The position numbers were made by a program, and so were the translations under genes. This document shows positions 10,703 through 20,400 of a stretch of DNA of 28,015 nt, piece by piece. Every line of letters starts with the position of its first letter. Within the stretch, counting starts at the first letter, position 1. The stretch spans positions 36,442 to 64,456 of the forward strand of contig WELB01000353.1 of assembly GCA_009602725.1 (NCBI GenBank), given 5' to 3'. Origin of the DNA: Spirogloea muscicola (Eukaryota; Streptophyta; Zygnematophyceae; Spirogloeales; Spirogloeaceae). The notes below the pieces were generated by a model. That model was given only the letters and a program-made list of their open reading frames with translations, was not told the origin of the DNA and did not search any database.

Positions 10703-11270
10703 CCAAGAGGGCCGCCATGCTACTGTCTGTAAGTACATGGAGTACTTGGGCAGCGGTTGCTCTAGGCCAGAAACCTGAGCTTTGCACCAAGCCCAGTCTC
10801 GCACAAACCAGCGGACCAGTAGTGCTGACGCACAGAATAGCCACGAATTCTGCAAGAACGTGTCGAAAGTAGCAGGTTGCAACGGGCTGGATTGAAGGTG
10901 CATGAGTTGCAAATTTAGAGCGCGGTTGGCTTCCTTATGAGCCAATTGCTTGCACAGGCTTTCAGAAGTCTCTGCATGCAGCCTAAGGTTCTTCTGTCAC
11001 CTTGAGCAGGTAAGCTCAAGGACTGCTACTTGAAGAGGCCGAGCATCAAGGGTCAAGATTGTTCTTGGAACTTAGATTTCAAAACGTTGCCATATATGTA
11101 TACCTGAATAGGTGACATAGATATTCTAATAGTGTTCAGGGTGCAAAGTCACAGTAGGATTCTAACAGTGTTCAGGGTGATCTGAAAGAGCTGTGCATTG
11201 TGTGGATAGAGGTATCCACACAAAGTGGAAAGTGGCGCCACCCCTCCCAGGTTACTGAGAGCCTCCTTGT
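10703..11270. other. Region where the NAA20 N-terminal exons would be expected
   Basis: I translated the minus strand looking for NAA20 landmarks such as WPEYF, YIMGKAEG and VAPEYRR and did not find them. Either the exons are lost at the homopolymer, or the sequence beyond it does not belong directly next to the gene. A short direct repeat of TTCTAATAGTGTTCAGGGTG and TTCTAACAGTGTTCAGGGTG lies near 11125-11180. Confidence 0.4.
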
Positions 11271-11589
11271 CGTCTTAGCACTTAGTCCCCTGCTTTCTGC
11301 GCCATTCGGCTCCTCTTGACCTTGCCCATTCCTTTTGGGCTGGCTTCTCCAGCCACCAGTCAATTCGGCCGCGCTTTCCTTTTGGGCTGGCTTCTCCCAG
11401 CCACCAGTCAATTCGGCCGCGCTTTTCCCCCGCGGCGCCGCCGCCAGCCCAGGCGCCGGTGGGCCCACGCCGGGTGGCCGCACCGCCGCACCCCCAACCC
11501 AACCGCCGCTCCTCCGCGGGTCACTCGCGGGTACTGAGCTTCCATATGTTTGTTTCAAATACACGAAATTTTCTTCCATATGCATCGTC
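11271..11589 (+). repeat. Retroelement 3'-end relic with the RGY-stop tail
   Basis: A plus-strand open frame ends RVTRGY and stop at 11537, matching the tail peptide of the other relics. It is followed by GTTTGTTTCAAATACACGAA, shared with 12206-12230 and, inverted, with about 12405-12425. Upstream is a TTCGGCTCCTCTT..GGGCTGGC block like the one inside each 882-bp unit. The GC-rich middle (11425-11520) is low-complexity. Confidence 0.55.
11331..11426 (+). repeat. Two-copy tandem duplication of about 47 bp carrying the hairpin motif
   Basis: Copies start at 11331 and 11378 and run from CCTTTTGGGCTGGCTTCTC through CAATTCGGCCGCGCTTT. They differ by a single-base length change, so the duplication is recent or has been conserved. 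Confidence 0.9.
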
Positions 11590-12243
11590 TCGTGTCTAGT
11601 TGTGTATTTTTTCTAGTCGGCACCTTCTTTGGCTTTAGATATTGTCCATTCGTTTTGGGCTGGCGTGGCCTCTTGGGGCGTGCAACCTGGTGGAGTACCT
11701 CGGGCCCTGGTCGACGTGGTTGTTATGGAGGCGTACAAAGGTCCAGCATCGACACAAATCGCTGGCCACGCAGTGGGCATTGCAGAGCAGAGAAAGCTAC
11801 AGCACTACTCCGACTACCCCCGGTGCGATCAGCTCCTGCCAGCAGCAGTTGACACCTTTGGCTGTCTGGGTCCGCGTTTCCACACCCTCCTCCACAACAT
11901 TGCCAATTTGGGCTACACACGACGTGCAAATGTGTTCCCGGCTGAGATGTGCTTGCCAGCTGCATATCTGTCTTTCTTGCGCCGACGAGTTTCGGCCTGT
12001 TTGCAGCGTGCCCAGGCTAATGCCTTGCACCAGAAAGCTGGGCGAGCTCTAGCTGGTGGCAGAAGGGCTTCTTATCTGACATCTAGTATTCAGGCATCGA
12101 TTAGCGACCTTTATGTTTTGACCCGCGGTTACTGAGCGGGTCATTCTGCTGTAGGTTATGTAGGTCTTAGATGTGCTTGCCTTTGTACTTGGCCATTTGG
12201 CCTTCGTTTGTTTCACATACACGAGAATTGTCTTTTCTAAGGG
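11590..12243 (+). mobile_element. Non-LTR-type retroelement 3' fragment (C-terminal part of an RT-bearing ORF plus 3' UTR)
   Basis: A plus-strand frame open from 11629 to the stop at 12135 carries landmarks of the region after the reverse transcriptase in many LINE-like proteins: a short ALVDVVV strand, a run like AEQRKLQHYSDYP, then LLPAAVDTFGCLGPRFHTLL and SFLRRRVSACLQRAQANAL. It closes with ISDLYVLTRGY and stop. No reverse transcriptase domain is present, so it is a 5'-truncated copy, as LINE insertions usually are. The start at 11590 resembles a block inside the 882-bp unit (TTGTCCATTC..GGGCTGGC). LINE membership is inferred from the fragment's shape and truncation. Confidence 0.6.
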
Positions 12244-12693
12244 CGCGCATTCTTTATCCTGCGCTTTGCACCTATTCTTGCCTTTGGGCTGGTTTGGGCT
12301 GGCCTCTCACAGCCAGTCGCCTGACGTGGAAGTGCTGCTTCTTCCTCCATCTTGACGTCAGCAGCCGCAGGAGTCTTTCGGAAGGGAGCCCTTCCAAAGA
12401 TAAAACAATTTCGTGTATTTGGAACAAACGAAGGCCAAATGAACAAGTACAAAGGCAAGCACATCTGAAGACCTACATAACCTACAGCAGATTGACCCGC
12501 TCAGTAACCACGGGTCAAAACATGGAGGTCGCTGATCGATGCCTGCATACTAGATGACAGAAACGAAGCCATTCTGCCACCAACTAGAGCTCGCCCCAGC
12601 TTTCTGGTGCAAAGCATTAGCCTGAGCACGCTGCAAACAGGCCAAAAGTCGTCGTCGCAAGAACGACAGATAATGCAGCTGGCAAGTCCATCT
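11951..12693. repeat. Long inverted repeat, arms about 290 bp, made of two opposed retroelement 3' ends
   Basis: The left arm (about 11951-12238, plus strand) and right arm (about 12404-12693, minus strand) align along their length with scattered differences, roughly 85-90 percent identical by eye. Both encode FLRRR..CLQRAQANALHQKAG and SDL.VLTRGY with a stop (12135 on plus, 12501 on minus) and share the downstream block ending in a CGTTTGTT..ATACACGA motif. The spacer of about 165 bp contains a hairpin motif at 12296-12315. Confidence 0.8.
12404..12693 (-). mobile_element. Second non-LTR-type retroelement 3' fragment, inverted
   Basis: This is the right arm of the inverted repeat. On the minus strand it reads the same C-terminal segment as the plus-strand copy and ends ISDLHVLTRGY with its stop at 12501-12503, followed by about 95 bp of shared 3' sequence. 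It is truncated at its 5' side, has no reverse transcriptase domain and is a relic. Confidence 0.6.
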
Positions 12694-12704
12694 GCAGACG
12701 TGTT

Positions 12705-13056
12705 TCCCGGCAGCTAGTCTGTCGGATCTGAGGCTACTCACTCGTACCTACTGAGTGTTCCATCCTCCCCCTGTTCTGACATAGCATCTTCCGGCCCCTT
12801 GTCCATTGTTTTTGGGCTGGCTTTGCCAGCCCTTCTTCTCTATGGGCGAGCACTTTCTTTCTTTGTAGCTGCTAATAGCTTGTAGGCCCCGCCAAACCTT
12901 TGTCAATTCTTTTTGGGCTGGCTTTTCGCAGCCCTTGCCTCCATTGGGAGTGCCACTTCATCTCAGCCGGGAACACGTCTTCATGTCGTGTGTAGCCTAG
13001 ACCCTTCCAAAGGCTGCGGGGCCAGTGAAAAGCCGGCCCAGAAAGAAGTGAGGCCC
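12705..13056 (+). repeat. Further retroelement 3'-end relic with two hairpin motifs
   Basis: The plus strand encodes AASLSDLRLLTRTY and stop at 12710-12754, one more copy of the tail peptide. It is followed by hairpin-bearing blocks near 12816 and 12917, each a CCATT or CAATT then T-run then GGGCTGGCTTT..CAGCCC. A DVFPAEM-encoding segment on the minus strand near 12955-12985 matches one in the fragment at 11590-12243, so pieces in both directions adjoin here. Confidence 0.5.
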
Positions 13057-13249
13057 GCCCATTGAGGATAGGGGCTGGAAAAGCCAGCCCAAAAAAGAAT
13101 GAACAAAGTACGAGAAGGGGGCCAGAGGAAGCGCTAAGAAAACAAAGCACACAAAGACACAGAAGCACAGAAAGAAGGGCTCGCCCATTGAGGATAGGGG
13201 CTGGAAAAGCCAGCCCAAAAAAGAATGAACAAAGTACGAGAGGGGGCCA
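13057..13249 (-). repeat. Short tandem hairpin repeats flanking the array (period about 126 bp)
   Basis: The block GCCCATTGAGGATAGGGGCT..GCCAGCCCAAAAAAGAATG starts at 13057 and again at 13183, each followed by GGGGGCCAGAGGAAGCGC and AACAAAGCACACAAAG. The same blocks occur inside each 882-bp unit, where 265 bp of GC-rich DNA separates GGGGGCCA from GAGGAAGCGC. These copies look like the simpler precursor of part of that unit. Confidence 0.75.
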
Positions 13250-13866
13250 GAGGAAGCGCTAAGAAAACAAAGCACACAAAGAAAAAAAGCAGCTACAAAT
13301 CACTCAGTAACGCTTGCTAAGCAGCCGCAGATCAGAGAGGCTAGGGTCCTGAAAGTGGGTCCCCTGGCCAGAGCCAGAGGCAGCAGCGAGAGCTCTGCCG
13401 ACCGGAAGGTGCAGCGCGGCAGAAAAAGAAGAAAGGGCTAGCCCATTGAGGATAGGGGCTGGAAAAGCCAGCCCAAAAAAGAATGAACAAAGAACGAAAA
13501 GGGGGCCAGAGGAAGAAAGAATGTGCTCGCCCATAGAGATCTCTATGGGCGAGCACATTCTTCATAGAGAAGAGTGGCTGGCAAAGCCAGCCCAAGAAGA
13601 ATGGACAATATCCCAAGCCAAAGAAAGAGGAGCCGAAAAAGAACTACACCACAGGCCATGCCGTCGGACTAGGACGAAGACATCAGCCAGAGGACGCTCA
13701 GTAACCTCTAGTCAGGAGATGCAAGTCGGAGTAGCTAGCCGGGGGAAAGACGTCGCCCTGACGGAAGCCGGAGGCCGCCGCCAAAGAAGAAAGTGCTCGC
13801 CCATTGAGAATAGGGGCTGGAACAACCAGCCCGAAAAAGAATGAACAGAGTACGAGAAGGGGGCCA

Positions 13867-14131
13867 AAGCTCGGCCTGCTCGCAAGTGGACCGCGAACGC
13901 AAGTGACCGCTGAAGCGAGACGGCCAACCGCATGCGGAAGACCTGCGCAAGGGACCCGGCGACATTGAAGCCGGGCTGCTCGCCCTGCTGCCCGTGGCGG
14001 CGGGCCGCGGCCTGCTGCGCCAGGCGGTGAAGCCAGTCGAGCCACTTTGCGCCGAAGGCCCCGTGTACGTCGACTGCAAGGGGAACAAATTCGTCGCCCA
14101 CCGGGTGGTCTGCGTATTTACGTTCCTTGGC
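13867..14131 (-). mobile_element. GC-rich LINE-like C-terminal coding segment inside each array unit (first copy given)
   Basis: Copies recur every 882 bp, the last at 21805-22069. The minus strand reads ERKYADHPVGDEFVPLAVDV, then HGAFGAKWLDWLHRLAQQ and MRLAVSLQRSLAFAVHLRAG, the counterpart of QRKLQHYSDYP..AAVDTFGCLGPRF..SACLQRAQANAL in the fragment at 11590-12243 but from a clearly different subfamily. A hairpin block follows on the minus strand, and then the tail peptide SDLHLLTRGY with its stop at 13698. This is a relic fragment and not a whole element. Confidence 0.65.
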
Positions 14132-14398
14132 GAGGAAGCGCTAAGAAAACAAAGCACACAAAGATAGAAAGCAGCTACAAATCACTCAGTAACCCCTGCT
14201 AAGCAGCCGCAGATCAGAGAGGCTAGGGTCCTGAAAGTGGGTCCCCTGGCCAGAGCCAGAGGCAGCAGCGAGAGCTCTGCCGACCGGAAGGTACAGCGCG
14301 GCAGAAAAAGAAGAAAGGGCTAGCCCATTGAGGATAGGGGCTGGAAAAGCCAGCCCAAAAAAGAATGAACAAAGAACGAAAAGGGGGCCAGAGGAAGA

Positions 14399-14444
14399 AA
14401 GAATGTGCTCGCCCATAGAGATCTCTATGGGCGAGCACATTCTT
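14399..14444. repeat. Perfect 46-bp palindrome, one per array unit (unit 2 copy given)
   Basis: AAGAATGTGCTCGCCCATAG is followed by AGATCT and then its exact reverse complement, with no spacer. Copies lie at 13517-13562 and every 882 bp to 21455-21500. The half-site GTGCTCGCCCATAGAG matches the TCTATGGGCGAGCAC block near 12839, so it looks like two opposed copies of the hairpin-block end joined head to head. Confidence 0.95.
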
Positions 14445-17400
14445 CATAGAGAAGAGTGGCTGGCAAAGCCAGCCCAAGAAGAATGGACAATATCCCAAGC
14501 CAAAGAAAGAGGAGCCGAAAAAGAACTACACCACAGGCCATGCCGTCGGACTAGGACGAAGACATCAGCCAGAGGACGCTCAGTAACCTCTAGTCAGGAG
14601 ATGCAAGTCGGAGTAGCTAGCCGGGGGAAAGACGTCGCCCTGACGGAAGCCGGAGGCCGCCGCCAAAGAAGAAAGTGCTCGCCCATTGAGAATAGGGGCT
14701 GGAACAACCAGCCCGAAAAAGAATGAACAGAGTACGAGAAGGGGGCCAAAGCTCGGCCTGCTCGCAAGTGGACCGCGAACGCAAGTGACCGCTGAAGCGA
14801 GACGGCCAACCGCATGCGGAAGACCTGCGCAAGGGACCCGGCGACATTGAAGCCGGGCTGCTCGCCCTGCTGCCCGTGGCGGCGGGCCGCGGCCTGCTGC
14901 GCCAGGCGGTGAAGCCAGTCGAGCCACTTTGCGCCGAAGGCCCCGTGTACGTCGACTGCAAGGGGAACAAATTCGTCGCCCACCGGGTGGTCTGCGTATT
15001 TACGTTCCTTGGCGAGGAAGCGCTAAGAAAACAAAGCACACAAAGATAGAAAGCAGCTACAAATCACTCAGTAACCCCTGCTAAGCAGCCGCAGATCAGA
15101 GAGGCTAGGGTCCTGAAAGTGGGTCCCCTGGCCAGAGCCAGAGGCAGCAGCGAGAGCTCTGCCGACCGGAAGGTACAGCGCGGCAGAAAAAGAAGAAAGG
15201 GCTAGCCCATTGAGGATAGGGGCTGGAAAAGCCAGCCCAAAAAAGAATGAACAAAGAACGAAAAGGGGGCCAGAGGAAGAAAGAATGTGCTCGCCCATAG
15301 AGATCTCTATGGGCGAGCACATTCTTCATAGAGAAGAGTGGCTGGCAAAGCCAGCCCAAGAAGAATGGACAATATCCCAAGCCAAAGAAAGAGGAGCCGA
15401 AAAAGAACTACACCACAGGCCATGCCGTCGGACTAGGACGAAGACATCAGCCAGAGGACGCTCAGTAACCTCTAGTCAGGAGATGCAAGTCGGAGTAGCT
15501 AGCCGGGGGAAAGACGTCGCCCTGACGGAAGCCGGAGGCCGCCGCCAAAGAAGAAAGTGCTCGCCCATTGAGAATAGGGGCTGGAACAACCAGCCCGAAA
15601 AAGAATGAACAGAGTACGAGAAGGGGGCCAAAGCTCGGCCTGCTCGCAAGTGGACCGCGAACGCAAGTGACCGCTGAAGCGAGACGGCCAACCGCATGCG
15701 GAAGACCTGCGCAAGGGACCCGGCGACATTGAAGCCGGGCTGCTCGCCCTGCTGCCCGTGGCGGCGGGCCGCGGCCTGCTGCGCCAGGCGGTGAAGCCAG
15801 TCGAGCCACTTTGCGCCGAAGGCCCCGTGTACGTCGACTGCAAGGGGAACAAATTCGTCGCCCACCGGGTGGTCTGCGTATTTACGTTCCTTGGCGAGGA
15901 AGCGCTAAGAAAACAAAGCACACAAAGATAGAAAGCAGCTACAAATCACTCAGTAACCCCTGCTAAGCAGCCGCAGATCAGAGAGGCTAGGGTCCTGAAA
16001 GTGGGTCCCCTGGCCAGAGCCAGAGGCAGCAGCGAGAGCTCTGCCGACCGGAAGGTACAGCGCGGCAGAAAAAGAAGAAAGGGCTAGCCCATTGAGGATA
16101 GGGGCTGGAAAAGCCAGCCCAAAAAAGAATGAACAAAGAACGAAAAGGGGGCCAGAGGAAGAAAGAATGTGCTCGCCCATAGAGATCTCTATGGGCGAGC
16201 ACATTCTTCATAGAGAAGAGTGGCTGGCAAAGCCAGCCCAAGAAGAATGGACAATATCCCAAGCCAAAGAAAGAGGAGCCGAAAAAGAACTACACCACAG
16301 GCCATGCCGTCGGACTAGGACGAAGACATCAGCCAGAGGACGCTCAGTAACCTCTAGTCAGGAGATGCAAGTCGGAGTAGCTAGCCGGGGGAAAGACGTC
16401 GCCCTGACGGAAGCCGGAGGCCGCCGCCAAAGAAGAAAGTGCTCGCCCATTGAGAATAGGGGCTGGAACAACCAGCCCGAAAAAGAATGAACAGAGTACG
16501 AGAAGGGGGCCAAAGCTCGGCCTGCTCGCAAGTGGACCGCGAACGCAAGTGACCGCTGAAGCGAGACGGCCAACCGCATGCGGAAGACCTGCGCAAGGGA
16601 CCCGGCGACATTGAAGCCGGGCTGCTCGCCCTGCTGCCCGTGGCGGCGGGCCGCGGCCTGCTGCGCCAGGCGGTGAAGCCAGTCGAGCCACTTTGCGCCG
16701 AAGGCCCCGTGTACGTCGACTGCAAGGGGAACAAATTCGTCGCCCACCGGGTGGTCTGCGTATTTACGTTCCTTGGCGAGGAAGCGCTAAGAAAACAAAG
16801 CACACAAAGATAGAAAGCAGCTACAAATCACTCAGTAACCCCTGCTAAGCAGCCGCAGATCAGAGAGGCTAGGGTCCTGAAAGTGGGTCCCCTGGCCAGA
16901 GCCAGAGGCAGCAGCGAGAGCTCTGCCGACCGGAAGGTACAGCGCGGCAGAAAAAGAAGAAAGGGCTAGCCCATTGAGGATAGGGGCTGGAAAAGCCAGC
17001 CCAAAAAAGAATGAACAAAGAACGAAAAGGGGGCCAGAGGAAGAAAGAATGTGCTCGCCCATAGAGATCTCTATGGGCGAGCACATTCTTCATAGAGAAG
17101 AGTGGCTGGCAAAGCCAGCCCAAGAAGAATGGACAATATCCCAAGCCAAAGAAAGAGGAGCCGAAAAAGAACTACACCACAGGCCATGCCGTCGGACTAG
17201 GACGAAGACATCAGCCAGAGGACGCTCAGTAACCTCTAGTCAGGAGATGCAAGTCGGAGTAGCTAGCCGGGGGAAAGACGTCGCCCTGACGGAAGCCGGA
17301 GGCCGCCGCCAAAGAAGAAAGTGCTCGCCCATTGAGAATAGGGGCTGGAACAACCAGCCCGAAAAAGAATGAACAGAGTACGAGAAGGGGGCCAAAGCTC

Positions 17401-20400
17401 GGCCTGCTCGCAAGTGGACCGCGAACGCAAGTGACCGCTGAAGCGAGACGGCCAACCGCATGCGGAAGACCTGCGCAAGGGACCCGGCGACATTGAAGCC
17501 GGGCTGCTCGCCCTGCTGCCCGTGGCGGCGGGCCGCGGCCTGCTGCGCCAGGCGGTGAAGCCAGTCGAGCCACTTTGCGCCGAAGGCCCCGTGTACGTCG
17601 ACTGCAAGGGGAACAAATTCGTCGCCCACCGGGTGGTCTGCGTATTTACGTTCCTTGGCGAGGAAGCGCTAAGAAAACAAAGCACACAAAGATAGAAAGC
17701 AGCTACAAATCACTCAGTAACCCCTGCTAAGCAGCCGCAGATCAGAGAGGCTAGGGTCCTGAAAGTGGGTCCCCTGGCCAGAGCCAGAGGCAGCAGCGAG
17801 AGCTCTGCCGACCGGAAGGTACAGCGCGGCAGAAAAAGAAGAAAGGGCTAGCCCATTGAGGATAGGGGCTGGAAAAGCCAGCCCAAAAAAGAATGAACAA
17901 AGAACGAAAAGGGGGCCAGAGGAAGAAAGAATGTGCTCGCCCATAGAGATCTCTATGGGCGAGCACATTCTTCATAGAGAAGAGTGGCTGGCAAAGCCAG
18001 CCCAAGAAGAATGGACAATATCCCAAGCCAAAGAAAGAGGAGCCGAAAAAGAACTACACCACAGGCCATGCCGTCGGACTAGGACGAAGACATCAGCCAG
18101 AGGACGCTCAGTAACCTCTAGTCAGGAGATGCAAGTCGGAGTAGCTAGCCGGGGGAAAGACGTCGCCCTGACGGAAGCCGGAGGCCGCCGCCAAAGAAGA
18201 AAGTGCTCGCCCATTGAGAATAGGGGCTGGAACAACCAGCCCGAAAAAGAATGAACAGAGTACGAGAAGGGGGCCAAAGCTCGGCCTGCTCGCAAGTGGA
18301 CCGCGAACGCAAGTGACCGCTGAAGCGAGACGGCCAACCGCATGCGGAAGACCTGCGCAAGGGACCCGGCGACATTGAAGCCGGGCTGCTCGCCCTGCTG
18401 CCCGTGGCGGCGGGCCGCGGCCTGCTGCGCCAGGCGGTGAAGCCAGTCGAGCCACTTTGCGCCGAAGGCCCCGTGTACGTCGACTGCAAGGGGAACAAAT
18501 TCGTCGCCCACCGGGTGGTCTGCGTATTTACGTTCCTTGGCGAGGAAGCGCTAAGAAAACAAAGCACACAAAGATAGAAAGCAGCTACAAATCACTCAGT
18601 AACCCCTGCTAAGCAGCCGCAGATCAGAGAGGCTAGGGTCCTGAAAGTGGGTCCCCTGGCCAGAGCCAGAGGCAGCAGCGAGAGCTCTGCCGACCGGAAG
18701 GTACAGCGCGGCAGAAAAAGAAGAAAGGGCTAGCCCATTGAGGATAGGGGCTGGAAAAGCCAGCCCAAAAAAGAATGAACAAAGAACGAAAAGGGGGCCA
18801 GAGGAAGAAAGAATGTGCTCGCCCATAGAGATCTCTATGGGCGAGCACATTCTTCATAGAGAAGAGTGGCTGGCAAAGCCAGCCCAAGAAGAATGGACAA
18901 TATCCCAAGCCAAAGAAAGAGGAGCCGAAAAAGAACTACACCACAGGCCATGCCGTCGGACTAGGACGAAGACATCAGCCAGAGGACGCTCAGTAACCTC
19001 TAGTCAGGAGATGCAAGTCGGAGTAGCTAGCCGGGGGAAAGACGTCGCCCTGACGGAAGCCGGAGGCCGCCGCCAAAGAAGAAAGTGCTCGCCCATTGAG
19101 AATAGGGGCTGGAACAACCAGCCCGAAAAAGAATGAACAGAGTACGAGAAGGGGGCCAAAGCTCGGCCTGCTCGCAAGTGGACCGCGAACGCAAGTGACC
19201 GCTGAAGCGAGACGGCCAACCGCATGCGGAAGACCTGCGCAAGGGACCCGGCGACATTGAAGCCGGGCTGCTCGCCCTGCTGCCCGTGGCGGCGGGCCGC
19301 GGCCTGCTGCGCCAGGCGGTGAAGCCAGTCGAGCCACTTTGCGCCGAAGGCCCCGTGTACGTCGACTGCAAGGGGAACAAATTCGTCGCCCACCGGGTGG
19401 TCTGCGTATTTACGTTCCTTGGCGAGGAAGCGCTAAGAAAACAAAGCACACAAAGATAGAAAGCAGCTACAAATCACTCAGTAACCCCTGCTAAGCAGCC
19501 GCAGATCAGAGAGGCTAGGGTCCTGAAAGTGGGTCCCCTGGCCAGAGCCAGAGGCAGCAGCGAGAGCTCTGCCGACCGGAAGGTACAGCGCGGCAGAAAA
19601 AGAAGAAAGGGCTAGCCCATTGAGGATAGGGGCTGGAAAAGCCAGCCCAAAAAAGAATGAACAAAGAACGAAAAGGGGGCCAGAGGAAGAAAGAATGTGC
19701 TCGCCCATAGAGATCTCTATGGGCGAGCACATTCTTCATAGAGAAGAGTGGCTGGCAAAGCCAGCCCAAGAAGAATGGACAATATCCCAAGCCAAAGAAA
19801 GAGGAGCCGAAAAAGAACTACACCACAGGCCATGCCGTCGGACTAGGACGAAGACATCAGCCAGAGGACGCTCAGTAACCTCTAGTCAGGAGATGCAAGT
19901 CGGAGTAGCTAGCCGGGGGAAAGACGTCGCCCTGACGGAAGCCGGAGGCCGCCGCCAAAGAAGAAAGTGCTCGCCCATTGAGAATAGGGGCTGGAACAAC
20001 CAGCCCGAAAAAGAATGAACAGAGTACGAGAAGGGGGCCAAAGCTCGGCCTGCTCGCAAGTGGACCGCGAACGCAAGTGACCGCTGAAGCGAGACGGCCA
20101 ACCGCATGCGGAAGACCTGCGCAAGGGACCCGGCGACATTGAAGCCGGGCTGCTCGCCCTGCTGCCCGTGGCGGCGGGCCGCGGCCTGCTGCGCCAGGCG
20201 GTGAAGCCAGTCGAGCCACTTTGCGCCGAAGGCCCCGTGTACGTCGACTGCAAGGGGAACAAATTCGTCGCCCACCGGGTGGTCTGCGTATTTACGTTCC
20301 TTGGCGAGGAAGCGCTAAGAAAACAAAGCACACAAAGATAGAAAGCAGCTACAAATCACTCAGTAACCCCTGCTAAGCAGCCGCAGATCAGAGAGGCTAG

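Noticed and set aside
11172-11585. 137-codon minus-strand open frame with repeated AAELTGGW
   Set aside because: The peptide repeat is the translation of the 47-bp DNA duplication; the plus strand carries the retroelement tail.
13867-14131. Plus-strand reading of the GC-rich segment (for example GPVYVDCKGNKFVAH)
   Set aside because: It looks protein-like at first, but the minus-strand reading aligns with the RT-type C-terminal fragment at 11590-12243, so the plus reading is a shadow.
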